Positions 15,506 to 23,188 of a stretch of 23,188 bases of DNA are shown here, one piece after another. Both the position numbers and the translations under genes were made by a program. Source of the stretch: a bacterium (lineage in GTDB: Bacteria; JAJRZV01); contig JAJRZV010000083.1 of assembly GCA_024275095.1 (NCBI GenBank), positions 1 to 23,188 on the forward strand, in the 5' to 3' direction. Position 1 is the first letter of the stretch, and the number at the start of each line of letters is the position of its first letter. Below the pieces are notes generated by a model. The model had not been told where the DNA came from. It was given only the letters and a program-made list of their open reading frames with translations, and did not search any database.

Positions 15506-16447
15506 TTAAAACACGTTGAGCGAGTCCACCTCCTGCATGAGTTTTTTCACATGTTCCATTGATTTGTCCAGTGCACTCTTCTCGTCAGATGTAAGTTCAA
15601 ATTCCACGATCTCCTCAACACCACCAGCACCCAGTTTGGCAGGCAGACCCACAAACACATCCTTGTACCCGTATTCTCCCTGACAGTACACACAACACGG
15701 GATAATCTGTTTTTTATCTTTGAGGATGGACTCCACCATTTCTACCGTACCCATGGCAGGAGCATAATACGCGCTTCCGGTCTTCAGAAGTGCCACAATT
15801 TCTCCACCGCCTTTCCTTGTACGCTCTACAATGGCATCCAGTCTTTCCTTGGGAATGAGTTTTTCAACAGGTGTACCGGCAACAGTGGTGTATCGTGTGG
15901 ACGGCACCATGAGGTCACCGTGACTACCCAGCACAAACGCGGTGACATCTTTCACGGATACGCCCAATTCCATTGCGATAAATGTCCGGAAACGTGCGGA
16001 GTCCAGCATTCCTGCCATGCCCATGACTCGCTCGCGCGGAAAACCGCTTACACGGAAAGCTGTGTAAGTCATTGCATCCAGAGGGTTGGTCACCACGATG
16101 ATAATCGCATCAGGTGATTTCTCCACTGCTTTCTTGGTTACATCCGCCACAATGTTCACGTTTTTCTCAAGGAGTTCCTCTCGGGACATCCCGGGCTTTC
16201 GGGGAAGCCCTGATGTGATGACCATCACATCAGACCCTGTCGTTTCCCAGTAGTCGTTGGTTCCGACAATCTTTACATCGTACTGAAGAATGGGACCTGC
16301 CTGCATCATATCAAGTGCCTTACCCTGCGGCATCCCCTCAACTATATCCACCAGGACAACATCCGCCAGTTCCTTCATGGCAACACCAAAAGCCACATGT
16401 TCACCAACATGACCTGCGCCAATAACTGTGACTTTTTTCTTAGCCAT
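15506..16447 (-). CDS. mdh: NAD-dependent malate dehydrogenase (LDH-like type)
   Basis: A 313-residue enzyme. ATG 16447 is chosen for its GGAGGTG site and because the protein then opens directly on the Rossmann fold: G10-A-G12-H-V-G15, with D34 setting NAD preference. Substrate arginines R83 and R89 lie in [11 protein letters not shown], where Arg (not Gln) at the first marks malate rather than lactate dehydrogenase. R152, D149 and catalytic H176 (LGSHGDLM) complete the active site. It interconverts malate and oxaloacetate and sits between icd and the fumarase genes. Confidence 0.95.
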   Translation of the reverse strand: MAKKKVTVIGAGHVGEHVAFGVAMKELADVVLVDIVEGMPQGKALDMMQAGPILQYDVKIVGTNDYWETTGSDVMVITSGLPRKPGMSREELLEKNVNIVADVTKKAVEKSPDAIIIVVTNPLDAMTYTAFRVSGFPRERVMGMAGMLDSARFRTFIAMELGVSVKDVTAFVLGSHGDLMVPSTRYTTVAGTPVEKLIPKERLDAIVERTRKGGGEIVALLKTGSAYYAPAMGTVEMVESILKDKKQIIPCCVYCQGEYGYKDVFVGLPAKLGAGGVEEIVEFELTSDEKSALDKSMEHVKKLMQEVDSLNVF

Positions 16448-16490
16448 AACAATCACCTCCACTTTTTTTAAATAAATCAAACACTACCAC

Positions 16491-17723
16491 TCACTTTTTC
16501 TCCAGGACCACATCCATGTTCTCTACTATAGCTTTTCCAAACTCTGAGCATTTGAGAAGAGTCGCACCTTCCATCTGTCTGTGGAGGTCGTATGTCACCC
16601 GTTTCTGTTTGATGGTTTCAGCCATTGCTTTGACAATAAGGTCAGCAGCTTCAATCCAGCCCATGTATTTAAACATCTCCACTCCTGAAAGAATCACACT
16701 GCCCGGGTTCACTTTATCCTGACCTGCATACTTGGGAGCAGTACCATGTGTAGCTTCAAACAAGGCCACGTAATCTCCAATGTTTCCACCCGGAGCCATA
16801 CCAAGACCGCCCACCTGCGCTGCACAGGCATCTGAGAGGTAGTCTCCGTTAAGATTCGGTAAGGCAATCACATCATATTCATTAGAGCGGGTAAGTACCT
16901 GCTGGAACATGTTGTCAGCAATACGATCCTTTATCACGATCTTGCCTTCAGGCTGTTCACCGTTGTACTTTTCCCAGAGTTCATCTTCAGTAATAACGAT
17001 GTCAGCGAACTCTTCTTTGGCTAACTCGTAGCCCCACTCACGAAACGCACCCTCCGTAAACTTCATGATGTTGCCCTTGTGCACAAGTGTGACACTTTTT
17101 CTGTTCCACTGAATTGCATATTGAATTGCCTTTCTTACGAGTCGCTTGGTACCGAACTCACTGATGGGTTTAATGCCAATACCCGAATCTTCCCGAATCT
17201 TCGTGCCCATTTCCTTGTTGAGAAACTCTATCACTTTCCTGGCCTCAGTAGTTCCCATTTTCCACTCAATACCGGCATACACGTCTTCAGTGTTTTCCCT
17301 GAAAATCACAACGTCCAGTTTCCAGGGTTCTTTTACTGGAGAAGGTACTCCTTCTATCCATCGCACAGGTCTCACGCAGGCATAAAGGTCAAGGATCTGC
17401 CTGAGAGACACATTGAGTGAACGGTAACCTCCACCCACAGGGGTGGTCAGTGGACCTTTAATGGCGACAATATGTTCCTTGATGGCATCAATTGTCTCCT
17501 GCGGCAGTGGTTCGCCTTTGACGTTCATCGCTTTTTCACCAGCGTAAATTTCCAGCCAGTGAATTTTGCGTTTTCCACCGTAAGCCTTTTCCACTGCAGC
17601 GTCGAACACCATAACCGACGCCCGCCAGATATCCGGTCCCGTACCATCACCTTCGATAAACGGGATAATTGGTTCGTCAGGTACAGAAAGTTTCCCATCT
17701 ACGACTTTGATTTTCTCAGCCAT
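16491..17723 (-). CDS. icd: NADP-dependent isocitrate dehydrogenase
   Basis: A 410-residue homodimeric type I isocitrate dehydrogenase. The start ATG 17723 is preceded by GGAGGTG. Visible are [16 protein letters not shown], the phosphorylatable serine loop [69 protein letters not shown] and [19 protein letters not shown]. The Lys-Tyr in the last phrase corresponds to the NADP-specifying pair of E. coli Icd, so NADP is likely. It interconverts isocitrate and 2-oxoglutarate plus CO2. A 26-nt palindrome lies in the 128 bases between citrate synthase and this gene. Confidence 0.95.
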   Translation of the reverse strand: MAEKIKVVDGKLSVPDEPIIPFIEGDGTGPDIWRASVMVFDAAVEKAYGGKRKIHWLEIYAGEKAMNVKGEPLPQETIDAIKEHIVAIKGPLTTPVGGGYRSLNVSLRQILDLYACVRPVRWIEGVPSPVKEPWKLDVVIFRENTEDVYAGIEWKMGTTEARKVIEFLNKEMGTKIREDSGIGIKPISEFGTKRLVRKAIQYAIQWNRKSVTLVHKGNIMKFTEGAFREWGYELAKEEFADIVITEDELWEKYNGEQPEGKIVIKDRIADNMFQQVLTRSNEYDVIALPNLNGDYLSDACAAQVGGLGMAPGGNIGDYVALFEATHGTAPKYAGQDKVNPGSVILSGVEMFKYMGWIEAADLIVKAMAETIKQKRVTYDLHRQMEGATLLKCSEFGKAIVENMDVVLEKK

Positions 17724-17788
17724 TGCCACCTCCGTTCGTAAAATTTTTTGGATATTGTCGGGCTCCCTTTCACCCCCGCGGGTAAAGT

Positions 17789-17814
17789 AGCCCGGCAGCA
17801 TATGCTGCCGGGCT
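17789..17814. promoter_or_regulatory. perfect 26-nt palindrome between gltA and icd
   Basis: Two 13-base arms (AGCCCGGCAGCAT and its exact complement) meet without a loop base at 17801/17802. The stem is GC-rich and must form a very stable hairpin in RNA. On the plus strand TTT follows it. On the minus strand, in which the cluster is transcribed, the hairpin is followed by a mixed sequence with no U-run, so it looks more like an mRNA-stabilising or processing element than a full terminator. Confidence 0.75.
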
Positions 17815-17851
17815 TTTAGTTATGCCTTTACAGGTGCTCTTGTCAAGAAAA

Positions 17852-19030
17852 TCAGCCGCGCTCCTCAATGGGAACGTACTTCTCGTCAATGGGGCCTGTG
17901 TATACGAATCTGGGCCTGTAAATCCTGTTATCCGCAAGCTGTTCCAGCGCATGGGCCACCCAGCCGCTTATACGGCCTGTGGCAAAGATGGGTGTAAACA
18001 GTGCAGTTTCAATGCCCATGGAGGACATCACAACACCGGAGTAAAAATCCACATTTGGAAAGATCCCTTTCTGGCCCAGCTTCTCAATCATTACTTTTTC
18101 AATGATTTCCGCGATTTTAAGCCAGTCCTCCGTGCCAGCGCGTTTAGTAATTTCATCTGCATATTTTTTCAGGATGCGGGCACGAGGGTCGTAGGCCTTG
18201 TACACGCGGTGACCAAATCCCATAATCTTTTCCTTTTTCTCGATCTTGCGAAGGATGACTTCTTCCGCTTTGGAGGGATCACCGATTTCACCCAGCATGT
18301 GCATCACGCGCTCGTTGGCACCACCATGAAGCGGTCCTTTCAAACTTCCGATAGCTGCACAAATGGCAGAATACAGATCTGAGAGTGACGAAATAACAAC
18401 CAGGGTGGTAAACGTGGAAGCGTTGCATCCGTGGTCTGCATGGAGAATGAGAATCACGTCCATGATTTTTTCGTTGAGCTCATCCGGTTCCTCACCATTG
18501 AGCATCCACAGGAAATTGGCCGAGTGGCTGAGGTCAGCCCGGGGAGTCACCGGATCAAGGTTCTTCCTGGCACGTGCAATAGCTGCGGTAATGGTTGCCA
18601 CACGGGAAATAAGTTTAATCGCTTTGCGCTCCTGTGCATCCCACGCATCATCATCGGCCTCGTCATCAAGCACACCGAGCAGAGACACGGCTGTACGCAA
18701 AATAGCCATCGGGTGCACATTGTAACGAGCAGAAGAATAAATTATGTCGTACACTTCTTCAGGGATCTCCCGGTACATAACGAGCTTCTTTTCAAAGGCT
18801 TTTAGTTCTGCATCTGTGGGAAGCTTATCGTAAATCAATAGATACGAAACTTCTTCAAATGTCGAATGTTCTGCCAGTTCTTCAATGGGAATGCCATGAT
18901 ATACGAGATATCCCTTCTGCCCGTCCACGAAGCTCTTGGTGGACTCCCGAGCAATAATTCCTTCCAATCCCTTAGGGAACTGGACCTCTCCCGGTTTTGC
19001 CACAAGTTTCACTTCCTGTTTATCTGACAT
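17852..19030 (-). CDS. gltA: citrate synthase
   Basis: A 392-residue enzyme of the shorter (about 370-430 residue) citrate/2-methylcitrate synthase family. ATG 19030 is chosen because AAGGGGG lies eight bases upstream; in-frame codons just before it overlap that site. Catalytic residues are clear: H235 in GPLHGGANERV, H274 in GFGHRVYKAYDPR, and D328 in NVDFYSG. The end TGRISGWVAHALEQLADNRI with the arginine-bearing RIYRPRFVYTG is also typical. It condenses oxaloacetate and acetyl-CoA, or cleaves citrate in reverse. It is the first gene of the cluster with its own near-consensus promoter. 2-methylcitrate synthase is a possible alternative, but no prp genes are nearby. Confidence 0.93.
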   Translation of the reverse strand: MSDKQEVKLVAKPGEVQFPKGLEGIIARESTKSFVDGQKGYLVYHGIPIEELAEHSTFEEVSYLLIYDKLPTDAELKAFEKKLVMYREIPEEVYDIIYSSARYNVHPMAILRTAVSLLGVLDDEADDDAWDAQERKAIKLISRVATITAAIARARKNLDPVTPRADLSHSANFLWMLNGEEPDELNEKIMDVILILHADHGCNASTFTTLVVISSLSDLYSAICAAIGSLKGPLHGGANERVMHMLGEIGDPSKAEEVILRKIEKKEKIMGFGHRVYKAYDPRARILKKYADEITKRAGTEDWLKIAEIIEKVMIEKLGQKGIFPNVDFYSGVVMSSMGIETALFTPIFATGRISGWVAHALEQLADNRIYRPRFVYTGPIDEKYVPIEERG

Positions 19031-19062
19031 TTTCAACACCCCCTTATTTTTTTATATTCTGG

Positions 19063-19091
19063 ATTTTACGCCCCATGACATAGTGTGTCAA
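19063..19091 (-). promoter_or_regulatory. strong sigma-70 promoter of the TCA cluster
   Basis: On the minus strand, TTGACA (plus 19086-19091, 6/6) is followed after exactly 17 bases by TAAAAT (plus 19063-19068, 5/6). Transcription would start near 19056, about 26 bases before the gltA start. The -35 box overlaps an inverted repeat TGACA-N5-TGTCA (plus 19076-19090), a possible operator. Confidence 0.75.
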
Positions 19092-19163
19092 AAAAAAACA
19101 GCATCGAAATGCCAACCGTAGTTTATTTTTATTCTTTATTTTCAATAAGTTACAATGCATAAA

Positions 19164-19177
19164 TGAATGAGCATTCA
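19164..19177. promoter_or_regulatory. palindrome upstream of the gltA promoter
   Basis: TGAATG-AG-CATTCA is a 6+6 perfect inverted repeat about 72 bases upstream of the -35 box. It is a plausible regulator site because the surrounding 19040-19227 stretch is otherwise an AT-rich gene-free promoter region. No regulator gene is adjacent. Confidence 0.3.
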
Positions 19178-19227
19178 CCTTGGTGCCACAAATACTTTTG
19201 ATAACGAATTTTTGAAGAAGGCGGTGC

Positions 19228-19692
19228 TCAAAAAAGAAATGTACGTGCCACAAGAAAAATGAGAAGCGCGTACACCCCCGCTACCACATCATCCAGCACC
19301 ACTCCTGTACCCCCTGTAAAGAACCGCTCCACACGCCGAATGGGAAAGGGTTTGGAAATGTCAAAAATTCTAAACAACACAAAGGTAACAATTATAGAGT
19401 TCAAGTCTTCCACCACCAAGAGCGGAATAAGCATTCCCACTACTTCATCAATGACAATTCGTCCGTCGTCCTTTATGCTGAATATTTTTTCTGCTGCTCC
19501 GGCTGCTGGTATGGACAGAGCAAAAATAACAACCAGCACGATCAAACGCCACCAGAGACCCTGATGTAAGAGTGTGAAATAAAAAATTACGCACGTAAAA
19601 GCGCTTCCGATGGTTCCAGGGGCCAGGGGGACATACCCGGAACCCAGAAATGTCGCCACCGCTAAGGCAAGCACTCGTCGAGCCAATTGCAC
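19228..19692 (-). CDS. pgpA: phosphatidylglycerophosphatase A
   Basis: A 154-residue membrane protein of the PgpA family, which dephosphorylates phosphatidylglycerophosphate to make phosphatidylglycerol in the inner membrane. Signature blocks are GSGYVPLAPGTIGS (N-terminal), VIDEVVGM, FDISKPFPIRRVER and GTGVVLDDVVAGVYALL, with hydrophobic segments near residues 5-20, 30-47, 50-65, 85-110 and 135-152. The start used is GTG 19692, overlapping the hydrolase end by 31 bases; TTG 19686 has better spacing from the upstream GAGGTG and is an alternative. It is the last gene of a three-gene minus-strand unit. Confidence 0.9.
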   Translation of the reverse strand: MQLARRVLALAVATFLGSGYVPLAPGTIGSAFTCVIFYFTLLHQGLWWRLIVLVVIFALSIPAAGAAEKIFSIKDDGRIVIDEVVGMLIPLLVVEDLNSIIVTFVLFRIFDISKPFPIRRVERFFTGGTGVVLDDVVAGVYALLIFLVARTFLF

Positions 19693-20489
19693 ACCTCATT
19701 GAGAAATTCCTGCTGGTATTCTATCGGTAACATGTGTCCTGCACCTTTAAGTATCTTCAACGTGCACTTTTCGCCTGCTGCCTTGGCGGCCCTCTTGTTA
19801 ACGACCACGGGAACGACCCTGTCTTTCTCTCCGGTAATAACAAGTGAAGGAATCTTCACTCCCTCCTGCCACTCCTCAGGTGCATGTGAAAAAAGAGAAG
19901 TGACAGCTCTGAGGGTGTACTTCGGCACATACCAGGGATGCGTTTGGAATTCTCTTAACCTGTCAGGGTCATCGAATACATACCGCCACCGGACATACAA
20001 AGCTGTGGGTATCTTTGTGCTGGAAAACACATCACCACAAAACCGGATAAGAGAAATAATTGCCCTGACCGGCCATTTGATGAGAAACGGCAGCCTTGAC
20101 GTAGAAGGAACAATTAACATGGCATTGTGGCAAACAGCAGCTGCAATTCCATCCACATCAAAGGCGGCGTAAAGAGCCATGATACCTCCCATGCTGCTCC
20201 CCATAACAACAATTGGGAGCCCCTGAGAAACTTCCCTGAGCTCCTTCACCAGAATATTAAGTTCGGTCATCACTTCTGAAACTGTAAAGTCTCCGCGGGT
20301 GCCGGCACGCGGACCATGACCGGGATAGTCATAACCAACCACTGTAAATCCTTTATCACGCAAGGCAAGTAAAAACGGGTGGTAGAAAACAGGACTGGCA
20401 CCCGTCCCGGGCAGAAAGATTACAATTGCCCGGGGCTCAGAATGGATAAGCACATAGTTAACAAAGGGTTTTGTGGAAACTTTAATCAT
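19662..20489 (-). CDS. alpha/beta hydrolase, lysophospholipase-like
   Basis: A 275-residue alpha/beta hydrolase. The triad is visible: nucleophile S99 in MGSSMGG, D223 in TGEKDRVVP and H252 in GAGHMLP. The oxyanion region FLPGTGASPVFYHP and the early DYPGHGPRAG loop fit monoacylglycerol lipase/lysophospholipase-type esterases. There is no signal peptide. A central helical cap (residues about 125-190) has a hydrophobic face. ATG 20489 has AAAGGAGG upstream and overlaps the preceding stop (ATGA). Pairing with pgpA suggests a lipid ester substrate, but that is inference. Confidence 0.8.
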   Translation of the reverse strand: MIKVSTKPFVNYVLIHSEPRAIVIFLPGTGASPVFYHPFLLALRDKGFTVVGYDYPGHGPRAGTRGDFTVSEVMTELNILVKELREVSQGLPIVVMGSSMGGIMALYAAFDVDGIAAAVCHNAMLIVPSTSRLPFLIKWPVRAIISLIRFCGDVFSSTKIPTALYVRWRYVFDDPDRLREFQTHPWYVPKYTLRAVTSLFSHAPEEWQEGVKIPSLVITGEKDRVVPVVVNKRAAKAAGEKCTLKILKGAGHMLPIEYQQEFLNEVCNWLDECLP

Positions 20490-21151
20490 TGTGCCTCCTT
20501 TCCGGCCTGGTTTGTTACCGACTCTTTGTCAGGCGAAGATGATGAAAAATACCAGTTAAACAAAAACATAACCGCTTCAGTAAACCTTACTTCCATCGTG
20601 AAATGATAGGGCGAAAGGTATTTTCTGAACATCATTCCTATGGCTCCGTAAGCATCCGGGTCTAAATCCTGGTCAGAGATATACCATTCATTTCTATACC
20701 GTAAAATCGCCCCGCCTGCTGCATAAACTCCCACTGCAATGGTAGCATCGGGGGTGTGAAGGGTTTTACCCACGCTGAGACCCCCACCTGCTTCGAGAAC
20801 CACCTTAATGCTCAAAGCATTGAAATCAGCAAAAGAAAACCACGCGAGGTCTACAGGTATTCCCAAACTATCCTCCAGAATTTGTCCTTTAACAATAGCA
20901 CCGAATCCCACTCCACCTCCCTTTTCTCTGTAGTTGTAAATCGCGGAAGCAAAGGCCTGAACCGAGATCGAATGCTGTGTAATCGGTAAAACATATCCCC
21001 CGCCTCCCTGAATGTTTCTCCATCCACCACCGGCAGAAACAAACAACATAGATTTTTCGGAAACCGAAGGTTTAAGATTAAACGTATCCACTGCGTATGC
21101 CTTGATCCATATTAACCCTGAAACAATCGTTAATACAACAGCGCGTTTCAT
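20486..21151 (-). CDS. exported beta-strand-rich protein, possible outer-membrane barrel
   Basis: A 221-residue protein with a clear signal peptide (MKRAVVLTIVSGLIWIKAYA, cleaved before VDTFN). The mature part is made of alternating hydrophobic/polar strands with many glycines (VSAGGGWRNIQGGGGYVLPI, GGGVGFGAIVKG, VVLEAGGGLSVG, AVGVYAAGGAILRYRN) and aromatic residues near strand ends. This resembles small outer-membrane barrels. The C-terminus is not a typical barrel end: after MFLFNWYF it adds a polar tail of about 20 residues. No ribosome site is evident before ATG 21151. Its last codons overlap the hydrolase start, so the two are translationally coupled. No family recognised. Confidence 0.5.
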   Translation of the reverse strand: MKRAVVLTIVSGLIWIKAYAVDTFNLKPSVSEKSMLFVSAGGGWRNIQGGGGYVLPITQHSISVQAFASAIYNYREKGGGVGFGAIVKGQILEDSLGIPVDLAWFSFADFNALSIKVVLEAGGGLSVGKTLHTPDATIAVGVYAAGGAILRYRNEWYISDQDLDPDAYGAIGMMFRKYLSPYHFTMEVRFTEAVMFLFNWYFSSSSPDKESVTNQAGKEAQ

Positions 21152-21281
21152 AGCGTTATCATGGTACAGTAAGTTTACCTAAAGTGAACAGTGTTTTTCC
21201 CAGGAGTTCCTCTTCTACAATTCAGGGAATAAAGCATACCGGGGTTGACTTTCAGCATGATTGTGGATAGTGTAGCACCCT
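21152..21281. promoter_or_regulatory. divergent intergenic region with candidate plus-strand promoter
   Basis: This 130-base gap separates the minus-strand exported protein from the plus-strand FG-GAP gene. TTGACT (21245-21250) with a 17-base spacer leads to TAGTGT (21268-21273), a weak -10. Initiation would fall close to the ATG at 21282, again implying a very short leader. No ribosome site is visible for either gene. Confidence 0.3.
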
Positions 21282-22571
21282 ATGTACTCCAATAAAACCA
21301 TCGTTAAATATCTCTGGCTGATAATCTTTTTTGTGTACCCATTCATTGGAGATGGAGACAAACTGCGCCTTGAACTGTACAAATCCCTAAAAACAGAGAC
21401 TCTTTCTGTCAGGTCCAATGCCAAGGTTGCGAAGTTCATGAAAAAACCTATTCTATTTATCAACTCACACGGGACCAGTCCTTACGCAGTTGATATAAAA
21501 GACGGAATTATCATTTTTTATCCTCATCAGAAATATAGAAATATCCTGATAAAAACTTTTACCGATGTGATCGGTTACACCCTTGAAAACACAACAAAAG
21601 ATACTTACCAGCTACTTATTACGACCGTCAACGGAGACGTGATTTACTCGTCTCCTAAAGTGAATAAATGGACGAAAAAACTAAATTCCAGCATTTTCTG
21701 TCCGCCTTCAGCCATCAACATTGACAATGACAGTGACACAGAATTTTTGTTTGGAGATGACTCCGGCAAACTCCACATCTTTAACCATAATGGAGAAGAA
21801 ATACTCACCGTTTCCAATATTAAAGGTATGATTACAGGACCTCCTGTATACCTCAGGTCTATACATACAATATTTGTCGGCGCTTCTGACGGTCGTTTAT
21901 ACGCGATTTCGATTACCGGAGGCATTCGGTGGAAATTCCAGGCCACGTCGGAAATTTACGCGGGACCATTATCCGCAGATATGGACGGGGATGGCCAGGA
22001 CGAAATTATCGTAACCACCATGGAAGGTGAAATTTATCTACTCGAAACCTCGGGAAAGTTTACCCGAATTTTTAAGGCAAAGTACTGGATTGAGGCAAAC
22101 CCGGCACTGGCAGATCTCAACAACGACGGCGTGCCAGAAATTATTGTAGGTTCGTGGGATAACCATGTTTATGCCATCACAGGTAAGGGGCGAATATTAT
22201 GGTCATACGACACCGGCGCGGATGTGAGGACAACCCCTGTTGTTGCTGACCTGAATAATGACGGTAAACCCGAGGTTGTGGTGGCCGGCAACAATGGAAA
22301 ACTGTTTATATTCTCCAGCACCGGAAAACTTTTGTTGGAAAAAATAATAGGCAGGGTTCCCTTATATCAGCCTTCACTCATCGATGTTGATGGTGACGGT
22401 TACCTTGAGCTGGTGGTGGGAATGTATAAAAAGAGACTCCTTATCTTCAAGACTTATTCAAAAGGTCCCTGTTACTGGCCTGTTTACAGAGGAGACCAGA
22501 AAAATTCAGGAATTTACCACTCAAGCACATCAACTGCATGCCCTGGCATCCCACTTGTTTCCGCACAGTAA
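21282..22571 (+). CDS. exported FG-GAP/VCBS beta-propeller protein
   Basis: A 429-residue protein with an N-terminal hydrophobic segment (residues 8-23) that may be an export signal or anchor. The rest is a beta-propeller of FG-GAP-like repeats. Calcium-loop motifs are IDNDSDTEF, MDGDGQDEI, LNNDGVPEI, LNNDGKPEV and VDGDGYLEL, each followed by a strand such as IIVGSWDNHVYAI. A further repeat, TIFVGASDGRLYAI, lacks the acidic loop. The end has WPVYRGDQKNSG, matching the W-P-x-x-R-x-D-x-x-x-(S/T)-G closing motif common in PQQ-like or FG-GAP proteins. It is likely periplasmic or cell-surface, binding other proteins or polymers. The role is unknown. Confidence 0.75.
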   Translation: MYSNKTIVKYLWLIIFFVYPFIGDGDKLRLELYKSLKTETLSVRSNAKVAKFMKKPILFINSHGTSPYAVDIKDGIIIFYPHQKYRNILIKTFTDVIGYTLENTTKDTYQLLITTVNGDVIYSSPKVNKWTKKLNSSIFCPPSAINIDNDSDTEFLFGDDSGKLHIFNHNGEEILTVSNIKGMITGPPVYLRSIHTIFVGASDGRLYAISITGGIRWKFQATSEIYAGPLSADMDGDGQDEIIVTTMEGEIYLLETSGKFTRIFKAKYWIEANPALADLNNDGVPEIIVGSWDNHVYAITGKGRILWSYDTGADVRTTPVVADLNNDGKPEVVVAGNNGKLFIFSSTGKLLLEKIIGRVPLYQPSLIDVDGDGYLELVVGMYKKRLLIFKTYSKGPCYWPVYRGDQKNSGIYHSSTSTACPGIPLVSAQ

Positions 22572-22573
22572 AA

Positions 22574-22621
22574 TCAAGAATCGGGGTCAAGAATCGGGGT
22601 CTGGTCTCAACATTGGACATT
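22574..22621. repeat. tandem 13-mer and REP-like sequence
   Basis: TCAAGAATCGGGG occurs twice head to tail (22574-22586, 22587-22599), just after the FG-GAP stop. The next bases, GGGGTCTGGTCTCAACATT, resemble from memory the conserved tips of REP-associated (Y1 transposase) sequences. No Y1 transposase gene is present here, so this may be an orphan or a decayed end. Confidence 0.45.
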
Positions 22622-22633
22622 CGGTGCCCTAAA

Positions 22634-23047
22634 TTAATAAATTAAATTTTCAATCATTTTTATTTTATACACTACATTCAAAGCATCAAGTATTTTGTAG
22701 AGGTCTTTTTTCAACAGCACAGTTGTTGCCCAGGAAAAATTACTTTTTCTATCTTTCAGATAAACCTTATATCCTCTTTTTAGCTGTTCCAGAAGCTCCT
22801 CCACACTCATTTCAATCCTGTGCTTTTTTAAGAAATAGTCAAGAAAAGAAAGTATGGCATAAGAAAGATAACAAACCCTTAAGTGCCCCTCCACATGAGA
22901 CCTCAGCCATACCCTCACAGGTCTCAAGAATAGTATCCCTTTAAGCTTCTTAAATGCTCTTTCTATAATATCTTTATATTTCCTCACCACTTCACCCGCA
23001 GAAAATGAAGTGTTGTGATATATGAGGCTGTATCCGGCAAATCTTGC
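22634..23047 (-). pseudogene. truncated IS4/IS1634-type DDE transposase (C-terminal part)
   Basis: Read from 23047 down to TAA at 22634. The open frame starts ARFAGYSLIYHNTSFSAGEV and continues VRKYKDIIERAFKKLKGILF, then RPVRVWLRSHVEGHLRVCYL. The Y-x-x-K/R-x-x-I/V-E-x-A-F phrase holds the third catalytic acid (E in YKDIIERAFKKLK) of IS4-superfamily transposases. The first two acids and the whole N-terminus are missing: the frame runs directly into the repeat that starts at 23048. The gene was thus cut by the insertion of another element or by deletion. An internal GTG at 22990 would give a 118-residue product but is probably not functional. Confidence 0.7.
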
Positions 23048-23188
23048 TGTATTGCCCCACCCGAACCGAAAAGTTCATTAAGTGAGAGGTCAGAGGAGAA
23101 ATCAGGGTCTTTCAAAGCAGAGATAGAAAAACACCGCAGGAATTCAATCAGCTCAAGGGTCAGGGATAAAATAAAAACAGTTTCAAAT
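23048..23188 (+). repeat. dispersed repeat, copy B (left end of an IS running off the window)
   Basis: Direct copy of 6351-6490 with the same tip TGTATTGCCCCACC and near-identical final 40 bases. The window stops exactly where, in copy A, the transposase ribosome site begins, so a transposase gene may lie beyond the edge. It abuts the broken IS4/IS1634-type gene. Confidence 0.8.

Noticed and set aside
1-23188. CRISPR array, tRNA or rRNA genes
   Set aside because: No regularly spaced repeats and no cloverleaf or rRNA-like sequence were noticed by eye; a profile search would settle this.

Overview
The window looks like a chromosomal segment of an anaerobic, Gram-negative bacterium. The signs are ferredoxin-dependent 2-oxoglutarate oxidoreductase, an iron-sulfur class I fumarase, a rubredoxin-like protein, a signal-peptide outer-membrane-type protein, PgpA, strong purine-rich ribosome binding sites and consensus-like sigma-70 promoters. 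The icd-mdh-ferredoxin-korABC order recalls Desulfuromonadales and related former Deltaproteobacteria, so I favour Desulfobacterota or a neighbouring phylum, with low confidence. No rRNA, tRNA or CRISPR array was seen.

Layout. (1) 1-1098: a small rubredoxin-like protein and an SRPBCC-fold protein, both on the minus strand. (2) 1099-4498: plus-strand genes for an exported nucleoside-hydrolase-like protein, an exported SH3-like protein, a dCTP-deaminase homologue lacking the usual catalytic glutamate, and an ArsA/GET3-like ATPase. (3) 4499-7200: an AT-rich, decayed accessory region with a broken SGNH-hydrolase-like gene, two remnants of one transposase family and a vapBC toxin-antitoxin pair between them. 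(4) 7201-19030: the core of the window, a minus-strand central-carbon cluster of twelve genes: citrate synthase, isocitrate dehydrogenase, malate dehydrogenase, two-subunit fumarase, succinyl-CoA synthetase, KorDABC and a GMC oxidoreductase with a ferredoxin-like cysteine motif. A near-consensus promoter precedes citrate synthase, and a perfect 26-nt palindrome separates it from the rest. (5) 19228-21151: minus-strand pgpA, an alpha/beta hydrolase and an exported beta-rich protein, with overlapping genes. (6) 21282-22571: a divergent FG-GAP repeat protein. (7) 22574-23188: repeats, a truncated IS4/IS1634-type transposase, and the left end of a second copy of the element remnant seen at 6351.

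Together the cluster encodes every step between oxaloacetate plus acetyl-CoA and 2-oxoglutarate, and between 2-oxoglutarate and oxaloacetate, except aconitase and succinate dehydrogenase/fumarate reductase. Because KOR is ferredoxin-linked and reversible, and citrate synthase sits first behind the best promoter, the cycle could run either way, including a citrate-synthase-based reductive direction. This is inference. I did not find a clearly new multi-gene system. The best leads are the deaminase homologue with Glu replaced by Ser, the TCA operon architecture with its palindrome, the Fe-S GMC enzyme tied to KOR, and the internally deleted insertion-sequence family around vapBC.
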